Notes: generated from the letters alone by a model not told the origin. Positions 9,622-19,411 are shown, counted from the stretch's first letter. The stretch is 64,000 bases of DNA from Paraburkholderia sp. HP33-1 (GCF_021390595.1 NZ_JAJEJR010000001.1:1488001-1552000); one strand, 5' to 3'. Numbers and translations are program-made.

Positions 9622-10665
9622 ATGAATACCTCGACTTCCTCTCTCCCGATTCCTCCCGGCCATCGCGCCGCGCCGACGCTGCCGCGCATCGCGGTGCTCG
9701 CGACCGGCGGCACGATCGCCGGTTCAGCCCCGGATGCAGCCAATACGTCGGGCTATCAGGCGGGCGTCGTCGGCGTCGATCAGCTGCTCGCGGCGGTGCC
9801 GGCGTTGTCCACGGTCGCGCGAATCGCGCCCGAGCAGATCGCCAGCGTCGACAGCAAGGACATGGCGATGCCGCTATGGACTACGCTCGCGCAACGCATC
9901 AACACGCTGCTCGCGACGGACGACGTCGACGGCGTGGTGGTCACGCACGGCACCGATACCCTCGAAGAAACCGCCTACCTGCTGCATCTGACCGTCAAGT
10001 CGGACAAGCCGGTCGTACTGACCGCGGCGATGCGTCCAGCGTCGGCGCTTTCCGCCGACGGTCCGCTGAACCTGCTGAATGCGGTGACGGTCGCTGCGCA
10101 CGCGGCGGCGCGCGGGCAGGGGGTGCTGGTCGCGTTCAACAACCGGATTCATAGCGCGCGCGACGTCGTGAAAACGAGCACGTATGCGGTCGATGCGTTC
10201 CAGTCGCCCGAGATCGGGGCGCTAGGCTGGGTGCAGGATGGCCGCGTCGAATTCCAGCGCGGCGTGGTGCGCGCGCATACGGTCGCGAGCGAATTCGCGA
10301 TCGATGCGGCGTGGCCGCAGGTGGAGATCGTGACGAGCTATGCGGGCGTGTCGCGCATTGCCATTGAAGCGCTCATCGCCGCGGGCGTGCGCGGCATCGT
10401 CGTCGCGGGAACGGGCAATGGCTCGATCCACCAGTCTTTGCAGCAGGCGCTGGCCGATGCCGCGTCGCGCGGGGTGGCGGTGGTGCGCTCGTCGCGCGTG
10501 GGTTCGGGGCATGTGATGCGCAATGGCGCGGCCGCTGACGACGCGCTCGGTTTCGTCAGCGCGGGTTCGCTGAATCCGTACAAGGCGCGGGTGCTGTTGA
10601 TGCTGGCGCTGGCGGCGGGCCATACGTCCCCGGCTGCGTTGCAGAAGGTGTTCGATACGTATTGA
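9622..10665 (+). CDS. L-asparaginase (asparaginase/glutaminase family)
   Basis: Hydrolyses L-asparagine to aspartate and ammonia. The 347-residue protein carries both family signatures: ATGGTIAG (residues 27-34, nucleophilic Thr31) and HGTDT (109-113, second catalytic Thr111 and Asp112). SVDSKDM and TAAMRP complete the active site region. The start MNTSTSSLP was chosen because the frame upstream is an arginine-rich non-coding translation. No signal peptide is evident, although the sequence otherwise resembles the type II group (COG0252), so cytoplasmic location is inferred. It is a single gene; the next gene is convergent. Confidence 0.9.
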   Translation: MNTSTSSLPIPPGHRAAPTLPRIAVLATGGTIAGSAPDAANTSGYQAGVVGVDQLLAAVPALSTVARIAPEQIASVDSKDMAMPLWTTLAQRINTLLATDDVDGVVVTHGTDTLEETAYLLHLTVKSDKPVVLTAAMRPASALSADGPLNLLNAVTVAAHAAARGQGVLVAFNNRIHSARDVVKTSTYAVDAFQSPEIGALGWVQDGRVEFQRGVVRAHTVASEFAIDAAWPQVEIVTSYAGVSRIAIEALIAAGVRGIVVAGTGNGSIHQSLQQALADAASRGVAVVRSSRVGSGHVMRNGAAADDALGFVSAGSLNPYKARVLLMLALAAGHTSPAALQKVFDTY

Positions 10666-10917
10666 TTGACGAATCCGACAGCCGGACACCCAACGACGAC
10701 GTCTGACCGACCAAGGCTTCCCCGTCGTCGCCGGGTGCCGCTGCGGACCCCACTTGCCGCTCTCAGCCCAGAGCGGCGCGATTTGCCCGTTCCGCCGCGC
10801 CAGCAACCGGAGTTGCCAGGCGACGAACGGGCGCCCCACCTGCGCTCACCGTGGCCTCGCCGATGCCGAAGCGGCAAGCGACGGAATCACCGGTGAGCTG
10901 AACCCAAGACGAAGACT

Positions 10918-11829
10918 TCAGGCCGCCTTCGCTTCCTCGCTATCCGGCGTCTGCGCGACTTCATGATTCGCCATGATCTCGAGCGCGCGCACCATCGCCG
11001 AGTGATCCCACGCCTTGCCGCCGTTCGCCGCGCACACGCTGAACAGTTGCTGCGCGCTCGCCGTATGCGGCAGTGCGATGCCGAGCTTGCGCGCGCCATC
11101 GAGCGCGAGATTCAGGTCCTTCTGATGCAGCTCGATCCGGAAGCCCGGATTGAACGTCCGCTTCGTCATGCGCTCGCCATGCACTTCGAGAATCCGCGAC
11201 GACGCGAAGCCGCCCATCAGCGCGCGGCGCACGCGCTCCGGATCGGCGCCCGAGCGCGATGCGAACAGCAGCGCCTCAGCGACCGCTTCGATATTCAGCG
11301 CGACGATGATCTGGTTCGCGACCTTGCAGGTCTGACCCGCGCCGTTGTCGCCGATCAGCGAGATGTTCCTACCCATCAGCTCGAACAGCGGCCGGGCCAG
11401 CGCAAAGGCCTTTTCCGGACCACCGACCATGATCGTCAGCGACGCGTCGCGCGCGCCGATTTCGCCGCCGGAAACCGGCGCATCGAGATAGTCGACGCCG
11501 AGCGCGTTGATCTTCTTCGCGAACGTCTGCGTGTCGAGCGGCGAGATCGAGCTCATGTCGATCACGAGCTTGCCTTTGGTGAGGCCGGCGGCGACGCCGT
11601 CGTCGGCAAACAGCACGTTGGCGACGTCCGGCGTGTCCGGCACCATGATGATGACGATGTCGGCGGCCTGCGCGACCGCGGTCGAACTGGCGACCACGCT
11701 CGCGCTCTTCGCGATGTCGTCCGGCACCGGATACGCGCCGTTCACGAACAGCGAGTGACCGCCCTTGATGAGGTTGCGCGCCATGTGCGCGCCCATGATG
11801 CCGAGCCCGATGAAGCCGATCTTTGCCAT
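10918..11829 (-). CDS. glxR: 2-hydroxy-3-oxopropionate (tartronate semialdehyde) reductase
   Basis: NAD(P)H-dependent reduction of tartronate semialdehyde to D-glycerate, last step of the glyoxylate (glycerate) pathway. The 303-residue protein has the N-terminal Rossmann motif GLGIMG (8-13), the family substrate loop DAPVSGGEIGARDASL and the catalytic-lysine helix KVANQIIVALN. It belongs to the beta-hydroxyacid dehydrogenase family. It is the third gene of the gcl-hyi-glxR operon, 74 bases after hyi, and this context distinguishes it from 3-hydroxyisobutyrate dehydrogenase. Confidence 0.92.
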   Translation of the reverse strand: MAKIGFIGLGIMGAHMARNLIKGGHSLFVNGAYPVPDDIAKSASVVASSTAVAQAADIVIIMVPDTPDVANVLFADDGVAAGLTKGKLVIDMSSISPLDTQTFAKKINALGVDYLDAPVSGGEIGARDASLTIMVGGPEKAFALARPLFELMGRNISLIGDNGAGQTCKVANQIIVALNIEAVAEALLFASRSGADPERVRRALMGGFASSRILEVHGERMTKRTFNPGFRIELHQKDLNLALDGARKLGIALPHTASAQQLFSVCAANGGKAWDHSAMVRALEIMANHEVAQTPDSEEAKAA

Positions 11830-11903
11830 GTGTGTGAATCTCCAGGGTAATAGGGGGCGTGCGTTGAGGCGCTTCGGGAATCAGTCAGGAACCCGAAGGA
11901 GTC

Positions 11904-12713
11904 TCAAGCCGCCGCATGCGCTGCGCCACGCACCTGACCGGCCACGCTTTGCACCCAGCCGAGGCCGGCCTCGGTGGTCGTACGCGGCTTGTATTCGCAA
12001 CCGACGTAGCCGTCGTAGCCGAGCGAGTCGAGCAGCGCGAACAGATACGGATAGTTGATCTCGCCGGTACCCGGTTCGTGCCGGCCCGGGTTGTCCGCGA
12101 GCTGGATATGCGCAATCTGCGCGAGGTTCTTTTCGATCGTCGCCGCGAGTTCGCCTTCCATCCGCTGCATGTGATAGATGTCGTATTGCAGGAACAGATT
12201 GTCCGAACCGACTTCGCGAATCACGTCGAGTGCGTCACGCGAACGGTTCACCGCGAAGCCCGGAATGTCGTACCAGTTGCACGGCTCGACGAGCAACCGG
12301 AGGCCGGCCTTCTTCAGCTCGCCCGCGGCAAAGCGCAGGTTGTCGACGATCGTCGCGCGGGCGGTGTTGGCATCGACGTTTGCGCCCGGAATGCCGACGA
12401 GGCAGTTCAGTTGCGGCACCTTCAATGCGCTTGCGTATTCGATCGCGCGGCCGACGCCTTCCTGAAACTCTGCGACCCGATCCGGCAAACACGCGATACC
12501 GCGTTCGCCCGCTTCCCAGTTGCCCGCCGGCAGGTTGTGCAGCACCAGCTTCAGCCGGTTCTGTTGCAGACGTTCACTCAATTCAGCGATCGAATACGGA
12601 TACGGGAACAGGAATTCGACGGCATGAAAGCCAGCGCTGGCCGCGGCCGCGAAACGGTCGAGGAACGGCACTTCGTTGAACAGCATCGTCAGGTTCGCTG
12701 CGAATTTCGGCAT
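11904..12713 (-). CDS. hyi: Hydroxypyruvate isomerase
   Basis: Interconverts hydroxypyruvate and tartronate semialdehyde. The 269-residue AP-endonuclease-2-type TIM barrel starts MPKFAANLTMLFNEVPFLDR, typical of Hyi. Metal-site sequences such as VEPCNWYDIPGF and IQLADNPGRHEPGTGEI are visible. The ATG at 12713 was preferred over an earlier in-frame start because family proteins begin MPKFAANL. It lies between gcl and glxR on the same strand with 75-base gaps, consistent with a single transcript. Confidence 0.93.
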   Translation of the reverse strand: MPKFAANLTMLFNEVPFLDRFAAAASAGFHAVEFLFPYPYSIAELSERLQQNRLKLVLHNLPAGNWEAGERGIACLPDRVAEFQEGVGRAIEYASALKVPQLNCLVGIPGANVDANTARATIVDNLRFAAGELKKAGLRLLVEPCNWYDIPGFAVNRSRDALDVIREVGSDNLFLQYDIYHMQRMEGELAATIEKNLAQIAHIQLADNPGRHEPGTGEINYPYLFALLDSLGYDGYVGCEYKPRTTTEAGLGWVQSVAGQVRGAAHAAA

Positions 12714-12788
12714 GGTGTGTAGGTCTCTCAGGTCGGTCAGGGAATGGCGCGCGCGATGCATGCAGCGCATACCGCGAATGCGCGACGC

Positions 12789-14564
12789 TCAGTCGAGCAG
12801 GCTGATTGCCGTCGGCGCATCCGCGCGCTTTTCGGCGAGTTCCTCGAACTCGTTGATCGCGTCGATCTCGGTGCCCATCGAGATGTTCGTTACGCGTTCG
12901 AGTATCACTTCGACGATCACCGGCACGTTGAACTCACTGAGCATCGACTGCGCTTTTTGCAGCGCCGGCTTCAGGTCTTCCGGCTTGAATACGCGAATTG
13001 CCTTGCAGCCAAGACCCTCGGCGACCGCGACGTGATCGACGCCGTAGCCGTTCGTCTCCGGCGAATTGATGTTCTCGAAGCCGAGCTGCACGCAGTAGTC
13101 CATCTCGAACGCGCGCTGCGCCTGGCGGATCAGCCCGAGGTACGAGTTGTTCACGACGACATGCACATACGGCAGCTTGAATTGCGCGCCGGCCGCGAGC
13201 TCCTCGATCATGAACTGGAAGTCGTAGTCTCCTGACAGCGCGACGATCGGCCGTTGCGGATCGGCCGCGCGTAAACCGAGCGCCGCCGGAATCGTCCAGC
13301 CGAGCGGGCCGGCCTGGCCGCAGTTGATCCAGTTGCGCGCCTTGTACACGTGCAGGAATTGCGCGGCGGCGATCTGCGACAAACCGATCGTGCTCACGTA
13401 GCAGGTATCGCGGCCGAATACCTGGTTCATCTCTTCGTACACGCGCTGCGGCTTCATCGGCACGTTGTCGAAGTGCGTCTTGCGCAGCATCGTGCGCTTG
13501 CGTTGCTGGCAATCGGCGACCCACGCGCTGCGATCTTTCAGCTTGCCCGCGGCCTTCCATTCGTTTGCGACTTCGGCGAACAGTTCGAGCGCCGCCTTCG
13601 CGTCCGACACGATGCCGAGATCCGGGCCGAACACACGGCCGATCTGCGTCGGTTCGATATCGACGTGCACGAACTTGCGGCCCTTCGTGTAGACATCGAC
13701 GCTGCCGGTGTGACGGTTCGCCCAGCGGTTGCCGATGCCGAGCACGAAGTCGGAAGCGAGCATCGTCGCGTTGCCGTAGCGATGCGAAGTCTGCAGACCG
13801 ACCATGCCGGCCATCAGCGGATGGTCGTCGGGAATCGCGCCCCACGACATCAGCGTCGGGATCACCGGCACGCCGAGCGTTTCGGCGAACTTCACGAGCA
13901 GGTCTTCGGCCGCCGCGTTCAGCACGCCGCCGCCCGACACGATCAACGGCTTATCGGCATCGTTGAGCAGCGTGAGCGCTGCTTCGATCTGCTTGCGGGT
14001 TGCCTTCGGCTTGTAGACCGGTAGCGGCTCGTACGTGTCGATATCGAACTCGATCTCGGCGAGTTGCACGTCGATCGGCAGATCGACCAGCACCGGCCCC
14101 GGACGGCCCGAGCGCATCAAATGGAACGCCTGCTGGAACACGCGCGGCACGAGCGCCGGCTCGCGCACGGTCACGGCCCACTTGGTGACGGGCTTCGCGA
14201 TCGATTCGATATCGACGGCCTGGAAGTCTTCCTTGTACAGACGCGCGCGCGGCGCCTGGCCTGTGATAGCCAGAATAGGAATCGAGTCGGCCTGGGCGGA
14301 GTACAAACCGGTGATCATGTCGGTGCCGGCGGGGCCCGACGTGCCGATGCACACGCCGATGTTGCCCGGCTGTGCGCGGGTGTAGCCCTCGGCCATGTGC
14401 GACGCGCCCTCCACATGTCGCGCGAGCACATGGCTGATGCCGCCGGCTTTGCGCATCGCCGAGTAGAACGGGTTGATCGCTGCGCCCGGCACGCCGAACG
14501 CGGTGTCGATGCCTTCTTTTTCGAGCACCAGAACGGCGGCGTCGACGGCTCTCATTTTGGCCAT
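12789..14564 (-). CDS. gcl: Glyoxylate carboligase (tartronate-semialdehyde synthase)
   Basis: Thiamine-diphosphate enzyme that condenses two glyoxylates to tartronate semialdehyde and CO2. At 591 residues it has the normal length. It carries the hallmark of Gcl: Val51 in [12 protein letters not shown], where other ThDP enzymes have the catalytic Glu. The C-terminal ThDP/Mg motif runs from GDYDFQFM to VVNN. First gene of the operon; a GAGGAG ribosome site sits just before the ATG. A promoter and a LysR-type dyad lie in the divergent gap to the next gene. Confidence 0.96.
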   Translation of the reverse strand: MAKMRAVDAAVLVLEKEGIDTAFGVPGAAINPFYSAMRKAGGISHVLARHVEGASHMAEGYTRAQPGNIGVCIGTSGPAGTDMITGLYSAQADSIPILAITGQAPRARLYKEDFQAVDIESIAKPVTKWAVTVREPALVPRVFQQAFHLMRSGRPGPVLVDLPIDVQLAEIEFDIDTYEPLPVYKPKATRKQIEAALTLLNDADKPLIVSGGGVLNAAAEDLLVKFAETLGVPVIPTLMSWGAIPDDHPLMAGMVGLQTSHRYGNATMLASDFVLGIGNRWANRHTGSVDVYTKGRKFVHVDIEPTQIGRVFGPDLGIVSDAKAALELFAEVANEWKAAGKLKDRSAWVADCQQRKRTMLRKTHFDNVPMKPQRVYEEMNQVFGRDTCYVSTIGLSQIAAAQFLHVYKARNWINCGQAGPLGWTIPAALGLRAADPQRPIVALSGDYDFQFMIEELAAGAQFKLPYVHVVVNNSYLGLIRQAQRAFEMDYCVQLGFENINSPETNGYGVDHVAVAEGLGCKAIRVFKPEDLKPALQKAQSMLSEFNVPVIVEVILERVTNISMGTEIDAINEFEELAEKRADAPTAISLLD

Positions 14565-14605
14565 GAATGTCTCCTCAATGTCGGGAATGACGTCGGTTGG
14601 AGGAC

Positions 14606-14634
14606 ACTGTAGGGCTGCGCCAAAGGTTTGATAA
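14606..14634 (-). promoter_or_regulatory. Predicted sigma-70 promoter of gcl-hyi-glxR
   Basis: Read on the minus strand: TTATCA, a 17-base spacer, then TACAGT. The inferred start point is about 14599, giving a leader of roughly 35 bases with GAGGAG before the gcl ATG. Confidence 0.5.
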
Positions 14635-14649
14635 GATCAGTCCGGGTCG

Positions 14650-14667
14650 CTTATTTCGAAACAAAAA
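14650..14667. promoter_or_regulatory. Candidate LysR-type operator (T-N11-A dyad)
   Basis: TTATTTCGAAACAA (14651-14664) is a near-perfect dyad around TTTCGAAA and contains T-N11-A. Its centre is about 59 bases upstream of the predicted gcl start point, the usual activator position for LysR regulators, and it also lies in front of the divergent lysR gene. Confidence 0.55.
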
Positions 14668-14735
14668 GTATTGAATGGCGTGAAGCCCGGTGCATGGCCG
14701 GCGGCAGCCCGGCAAGAGACAGGTGGGAGACGAGC

Positions 14736-15650
14736 ATGGACCGTTTCAAACAGATCGAAACCTTCGTGCGGGTCGCTGATGCGGGCAGTCTCGCGGCGGC
14801 GGCGCTGGAGGAGGGCGTGTCGCCGGTGATCCTCGGACGGCGCATCGACGCGCTCGAAAAGCGCCTCGGCGTGAAGCTGATGTATCGCACGACGCGGCGG
14901 CTCGTCGTCAGCGAGGACGGTGCCGCGTTTCTCGAACGCTGCCGGGGGCTCCTCAGCGACTGGGATCAGGCGGAAAACGAACTGAGCGCGGGACGCCGCA
15001 CCGTGAACGGCCATCTGATCGTGTCGGCGCCGGCCGCGTTCGGCCGCAAACACGTCGCGCCGCTCGCGCCCGCATTTCTGCGTGACAAACCCGAATTGCA
15101 GATGTCGTTCAATCTGACCGACCGGGTCGTCGATCTGGTCCGTGAGGGCTATGACCTGTCGATTCGCATCGGCGGCACGGTCGATCCGAACTTCGTCGCG
15201 GTGAAGCTGGCATCGAACCGGCGCGTGGTGTGCGGCACGCCCGACTATTTCCGCCGCCACGGTAAGCCGAAGACGCTCGAAGATCTGCCGGCCCACAATT
15301 GCCTCGCGTTCAATCTGCAAGGCGGACAGAACCGAGGCTGGTACTTCCGCCGCAACGGCAAACTGGCGACGGTGCGGGTGGGCGGCTCGCTCGATTGCAA
15401 CGACGGCGAGCTGCTGCACCGCTGGGTCTCTGAAGGGCTCGGACTCGGCTGGCGCTCAACCTGGGAGATCCAGCAGCAGCTCACGCGCGGCGAGCTTGAA
15501 ACCGTGCTCGACGAATACGCGCTGCCCGATTACGACATCCTCGCGGTCTATCCGCAACAGCGCTACGTGCCGGCGCGCGTGCGCTATTTCATCGACTATC
15601 TGAAAGACGTGTACGCGAGCGACGACTACTGGAACCGGTCGTCGTACTAG
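14736..15650 (+). CDS. LysR-family regulator divergent from the gcl operon
   Basis: A 304-residue LysR protein with N-terminal helix-turn-helix (MDRFKQIETFVRVADAGSLA, then SPVILGRRIDALEKRLG) and a C-terminal substrate-binding domain of the CrgA/DsdC-like type (RIGGTVDPNFVAVKLASNRR region). The ATG at 14736, preceded by GGTGGGAGACGAGC, is preferred over an upstream in-frame opening at 14628 whose translation does not look like this family. Divergent arrangement with gcl-hyi-glxR suggests it controls glyoxylate or glycerate use. The effector is unknown. Confidence 0.87.
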   Translation: MDRFKQIETFVRVADAGSLAAAALEEGVSPVILGRRIDALEKRLGVKLMYRTTRRLVVSEDGAAFLERCRGLLSDWDQAENELSAGRRTVNGHLIVSAPAAFGRKHVAPLAPAFLRDKPELQMSFNLTDRVVDLVREGYDLSIRIGGTVDPNFVAVKLASNRRVVCGTPDYFRRHGKPKTLEDLPAHNCLAFNLQGGQNRGWYFRRNGKLATVRVGGSLDCNDGELLHRWVSEGLGLGWRSTWEIQQQLTRGELETVLDEYALPDYDILAVYPQQRYVPARVRYFIDYLKDVYASDDYWNRSSY

Positions 15651-15823
15651 CTGGCGGGCGGCGGGCAGGCGATCGCGATCTTTTTTGCGAATATCGGCGT
15701 GAGGCGGGAATAAACTCGCCCTATGGCCAGTTCCGCTATGAAAGACACGTCAGGAACGACACGACGCGGGGCGCGCGACAGCGACCCGCACGATGCAGCC
15801 GCCATGCCCTTGGAGGGACCCAC

Positions 15824-16720
15824 GTGGTCCAGACCGATTCAGACGCCGCCCGCGCGCGGGGCGAGCCCAACGCCGACGCCGATGCCGATGCAGCGAAAAA
15901 CCGCCGCTTCCAGCAGCTGGCGCTGCCGCATCTCGACGCCGCGTATAACCTCGCGCGCTGGCTGTGCGGCAACCCGAACGATGCCGAGGACGTCGTGCAG
16001 GAAGCGTTCATGCGGGCGTTCCGCTTCTTCGATACGTTTCGCGGCGACTCCGCGCGGCCGTGGCTGCTCGCGATCGTACGCCGCACCTGGTACACGGAAT
16101 GGCGGCGGCGCGCGCCGTCGCACGACATGCTCGAATTCGACGAAACGATGGACGACGCGACCCTCGACGGCTGGAGCGCCGGCGGGGACGATCCACAGAC
16201 CCTGCTGATCCGCGATGAGGATGTACGGCTGGTGCACGACGCGTTGGCGCGTTTGCCGGTCGAGTATCGGGAGGTGCTGATTTTGCGTGAGCTGGAGGAG
16301 ATGGGATATCGGGAGATCGCGGTGGTGGCCGATGTGCCGATCGGTACGGTGATGTCGCGGCTCGCGCGCGGACGACGCAAGCTGGCGGAGGTGCTGATGG
16401 CGCAGCAGCAAGGCGGAGGAGGCCCGGCTGGCGCGGGGCGCGAAGGCGGGCAGGGTGGCCGGCGCGGACCGACGGATGCGCCGCCGGATCAGGCCGCGCA
16501 GTCCGGCCGACTTGCGCAGTCAGCGGCATCCGCGCCGCCTATGGCTTGCGCGCCCTCCGCCCGGCCGGCCCGAAGTTCCGGCGACTGCCCGGCGGCATCA
16601 TCGGTGGGTGTGCCCGCCACCGCGACAGTCACACAGCTCCGGGCGTTTGCCGACGGCCGGCCCCTCAACATTCCCGGCGCTGCCGCCAACCCCGCTCAGG
16701 AGACGCCGGATGAACTGTAA
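15824..16720 (+). CDS. ECF-type RNA polymerase sigma factor with long C-terminal tail
   Basis: A 298-residue sigma-70 family protein. Region 2 (PNDAEDVVQEAFMRAFRFFD, then RPWLLAIVRRTWYTEWRRR) lies at about 50-105. Region 4 (LPVEYREVLILRELEEMGY, then IGTVMSRLARGRRKLAEVL) lies at about 140-190. A GTG start is used, preceded by TTGGAGGG. After region 4 come about 100 residues of Gly/Ala/Pro/Ser-rich sequence not expected in ECF factors, which might be a genuine extension or the result of an old frameshift. It overlaps the next gene, an anti-sigma factor, by 11 bases, so the two form a sigma/anti-sigma pair. The stimulus is not evident. Confidence 0.87.
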   Translation: MVQTDSDAARARGEPNADADADAAKNRRFQQLALPHLDAAYNLARWLCGNPNDAEDVVQEAFMRAFRFFDTFRGDSARPWLLAIVRRTWYTEWRRRAPSHDMLEFDETMDDATLDGWSAGGDDPQTLLIRDEDVRLVHDALARLPVEYREVLILRELEEMGYREIAVVADVPIGTVMSRLARGRRKLAEVLMAQQQGGGGPAGAGREGGQGGRRGPTDAPPDQAAQSGRLAQSAASAPPMACAPSARPARSSGDCPAASSVGVPATATVTQLRAFADGRPLNIPGAAANPAQETPDEL

Positions 16721-17717
16721 CGAAGCTCGGCCGCTCCTCGATGCGAACGCCGATCACGAACTGCCGGCGCCCGATGCGCGCCGGGTCCAGCAGCATATCG
16801 AGAGCTGCGACGGCTGCCGGCGCGCGAGCGACAACCTGCGCGCGCTGAGCGGCGCGCTGCGCGCGGCACCGTATCATCGCGCGCCGCAGTCGTTGCGGGC
16901 GCGGATCGTGACGGGCTTGCCTGGCGCGGTCGAAGAAGGAACGTCGGTGTCGGTCACGACGGCGGCGCCTGAAGATGCAGAGGAGGGGGCTGCCGACAGC
17001 GCCAGCGCCGGGATGACGGACGTGGCGACGTACGAACCTCAGCGTCAGCGTCGCGGGCTGCGGCGGCCCGCGTGGCTCGACAGGTGGCTCAGAGGCTTCA
17101 GCGGTTCAGGTGACTCGGGCGATTCACGCGGACTGCAAACCGCATTCGGCGGGCCGCTCGCCGCGGGCGGTGCGAATCGCGCGACCGCGCGCGGTGGTCT
17201 CGCGGCGCTCGTGATCGCGTTGGGCGCGGCCGCGGCGGTCCTCACGCTGACGCTGCACCGCCCTGCCGAATTCACGCCATTTACCGACGAACTCATCGAA
17301 AGCCATGTGCGCGCGCAGGTATCTGGCCGTGACATTGACGTGATTTCGACCGACCGTCACACGGTCAAGCCGTGGTTCAACGGCCGGCTCGACTATTCGC
17401 CGCCGGTCGAGGATCTCGCGGCGAGCGGCTTCGCGCTGCAAGGCGGCCGGCTCGACTACATCGCGCATCAGCGGGTCGCGGTGCTCGTGTACCGCTACGG
17501 CAAGCACGTGATCGACGTGTACGTGTTCCCGCAGTCCGCGACGGGCGGCGCCGCGCCGGCATCGCTCGGTCGCGACGGCTATTCGATCGCGCACTGGGAC
17601 GCGGCGGGTATGACCTGGTGGGCGATCTCGGACGCCGCGCCCGATGCGTTGAGCGGCCTCGAAGCGGCGCTCAGAGCGCGTTTGCGAAGCGGCAGCCAGA
17701 GCACGGAAGCGGGTTGA
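16710..17717 (+). CDS. Zinc-finger anti-sigma factor, single-pass membrane protein
   Basis: A 335-residue protein beginning MNCNEARPLLDANADHELP, with the zinc-binding anti-sigma motif HIESCDGC (HxxxCxxC) near residues 30-37. A low-complexity linker leads to one membrane segment (GLAALVIALGAAAAVLTLTL, about 170-190), then a periplasmic domain containing STDRHTVKPWFNGRLDYSPP. The latter is typical of the anti-sigma/ChrR-like transmembrane regulators paired with ECF sigma factors in Burkholderiaceae. The ATG inside the sigma gene end is chosen over a far-upstream in-frame opening that merely shadows the sigma gene. It presumably sequesters the upstream sigma factor. Confidence 0.88.
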   Translation: MNCNEARPLLDANADHELPAPDARRVQQHIESCDGCRRASDNLRALSGALRAAPYHRAPQSLRARIVTGLPGAVEEGTSVSVTTAAPEDAEEGAADSASAGMTDVATYEPQRQRRGLRRPAWLDRWLRGFSGSGDSGDSRGLQTAFGGPLAAGGANRATARGGLAALVIALGAAAAVLTLTLHRPAEFTPFTDELIESHVRAQVSGRDIDVISTDRHTVKPWFNGRLDYSPPVEDLAASGFALQGGRLDYIAHQRVAVLVYRYGKHVIDVYVFPQSATGGAAPASLGRDGYSIAHWDAAGMTWWAISDAAPDALSGLEAALRARLRSGSQSTEAG

Positions 17718-17804
17718 GTGACAAAAGCGGCCCGACTTCCGCGACTCACCGTCCCTAAGCTCTTGAAAACACATCCGATTCCGGCGCCGTATCGGCGGAA
17801 TACC

Positions 17805-17833
17805 TTGCAACCCGTCCCCATTCGGGTTAAACT
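17805..17833 (+). promoter_or_regulatory. Predicted promoter of the rpsF operon
   Basis: TTGCAA (17805-17810), a 17-base spacer and TAAACT (17828-17833). The inferred start is about 17840, giving a leader of about 70 bases before rpsF with AAGGAG close to the ATG. Confidence 0.55.
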
Positions 17834-17909
17834 CTTTGGCTTCTCACTTGCCGCACCGGTTCCGACGCCCGGGCGGCTTCTATCCAAAAGTCAGCACAAG
17901 GAGTGTGTA

Positions 17910-18284
17910 ATGCGTCATTACGAAATCGTCTTTATCGTGCATCCCGATCAAAGCGAGCAGGTGCCCGCCATGATCGAGCGTTACAAGGGCACGATCACGT
18001 CGCACGGTGGTCAGATCCACCGCGTCGAAGACTGGGGCCGTCGCCAACTGGCCTACATGATCGAGAAACTCGCCAAGGCTCACTACGTCTGCATGAACAT
18101 CGAATGCGACCAGACCACGCTCGACGAGCTGGAACACGCGTTCAAGTTCAACGACGCCGTTCTGCGTCACCTCATCGTCAAGCTGAAGAAGGCCGAAACC
18201 GGCCCGTCGCCGATGATGAAGGAAGTGCAGCGCGAAGAAGCCAAGAAGTCGGCAGCCGCTCAGCCGACCGAAGCGCAGGCTTAA
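17910..18284 (+). CDS. rpsF: 30S ribosomal protein bS6
   Basis: Ribosomal protein S6, 124 residues, starting [19 protein letters not shown] and ending in the Ala/Glu-rich tail usual for betaproteobacteria. It binds 16S rRNA together with S18, encoded two genes downstream. The start is set by AAGGAG at 17899-17904; an upstream in-frame opening has no S6-like sequence. First gene of rpsF-priB-rpsR-rplI. Confidence 0.97.
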   Translation: MRHYEIVFIVHPDQSEQVPAMIERYKGTITSHGGQIHRVEDWGRRQLAYMIEKLAKAHYVCMNIECDQTTLDELEHAFKFNDAVLRHLIVKLKKAETGPSPMMKEVQREEAKKSAAAQPTEAQA

Positions 18285-18353
18285 GACACACTATTTAAGC
18301 TGCCAGACACGCAGCGTCGCTCCGCTCACGTACACGAAGGCATACACAGGTAC

Positions 18354-18653
18354 ATGAACCGGCTGCAACTTACGGCGAGCGTCGTCGAACGCGAACCGGT
18401 GCGGTACACCCCCGCCGGCGTTCCGATTGCAAGCTGCACGTTGCACCACCGCACGGAAGTCGTCGAGGCGGGCATTGCCCGTCAGGTCGAACTGACCATG
18501 CAGGCGGTCGCCGCGGGCGAAGCGAGCGGTAAGCTGGAAAGCTGTCAGATGGGCGTCGAAACGCTCTTCACAGGTTTTCTGGCGAAAAAGCACCGTAACG
18601 CGCGAACTCTGGTATTTCACATCACAGCATTGCAGGACATTGGAAAGGACTAA
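18354..18653 (+). CDS. priB: Primosomal replication protein N (PriB)
   Basis: Single-strand DNA-binding OB-fold protein of the restart primosome, 99 residues, beginning [20 protein letters not shown], the PriB pattern. It sits between rpsF and rpsR exactly as in enteric bacteria and other betaproteobacteria. The stop is two bases from the rpsR start, implying coupling. The ribosome site before the ATG is weak (AGGTAC). Confidence 0.95.
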   Translation: MNRLQLTASVVEREPVRYTPAGVPIASCTLHHRTEVVEAGIARQVELTMQAVAAGEASGKLESCQMGVETLFTGFLAKKHRNARTLVFHITALQDIGKD

Positions 18654-18655
18654 TC

Positions 18656-18931
18656 ATGCCCCGCCCGACTGGTAAGAAATTCGACAAGCGTCGTCAGCAA
18701 CAGAACCCGCTCTTCAAGCGCAAGAAGTTCTGCCGTTTCACGGCTGCTGGCGTCGAGTACATCGACTACAAAGACATCGAAACGCTGAAGGACTTCATCG
18801 GCGAGAACGGCAAGATCACGCCGGCACGTCTCACGGGTACCAAGGCGCATTATCAACGCCAGCTGGACACGGCTATCAAGCGCGCACGTTTCCTCGCGCT
18901 GATGCCGTACACCGACCAGCACAAGGCCTAA
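18656..18931 (+). CDS. rpsR: 30S ribosomal protein bS18
   Basis: Ribosomal protein S18, 91 residues, with the conserved core [20 protein letters not shown] and [19 protein letters not shown]. It partners S6 on the small-subunit platform. AAAGGA precedes the ATG. Third gene of the rpsF operon. Confidence 0.97.
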   Translation: MPRPTGKKFDKRRQQQNPLFKRKKFCRFTAAGVEYIDYKDIETLKDFIGENGKITPARLTGTKAHYQRQLDTAIKRARFLALMPYTDQHKA

Positions 18932-18958
18932 CCCGACGACGCGATAAGGAGTATCCGA

Positions 18959-19411
18959 ATGCAAATCATTCTTCTGGAAAAAGTCGTCAATCTGGGTAAC
19001 CTCGGCGACATCGTGAAGGTCAAGGACGGTTACGCACGTAACTTCCTGATCCCGAACAAGAAAGCTCGCCGTGCAACGAAGGAAGCCCTGGCTGAATTCG
19101 AAGTGCGCCGCGCGGAACTGGAAAAGGTCGCTGCTGAAAAGCTGGCAGCCGCTCAGGCTCAAGGCGAAAAGCTGGCAGGCCAGTCGGTTCAGATCAATCA
19201 GAAGGCTGGCGTCGACGGCCGTCTGTTCGGCTCGGTGACGAACGCTGACATCGCCGAAGCACTCGGCAAGCAAGGCTTCGCAGTGGAAAAGGCGCAAGTG
19301 CGTCTGCCGGAAGGCCCGCTGAAGATGGTTGGCGAGCACCCGGTTCAGGTTTCGCTGCACACCGACGTTCTCGTCGATGTGACGGTGGTCGTGATCGGCG
19401 AGCACGTCTAA
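18959..19411 (+). CDS. rplI: 50S ribosomal protein bL9
   Basis: Ribosomal protein L9, 150 residues, standard length. The N-terminal RNA-binding domain has [19 protein letters not shown], then [11 protein letters not shown]; a long connecting helix leads to the C-terminal domain. A strong site (AAGGAG) precedes the ATG. Last gene of the operon, followed by an intrinsic terminator. Confidence 0.97.
   Translation: MQIILLEKVVNLGNLGDIVKVKDGYARNFLIPNKKARRATKEALAEFEVRRAELEKVAAEKLAAAQAQGEKLAGQSVQINQKAGVDGRLFGSVTNADIAEALGKQGFAVEKAQVRLPEGPLKMVGEHPVQVSLHTDVLVDVTVVVIGEHV

Noticed and set aside
10666..10917. Gap between asparaginase and glxR searched for a terminator or small gene
   Set aside because: Only a weak CGACGACG/CGTCGTCG pairing with a long loop and no T-run; nothing supportable.
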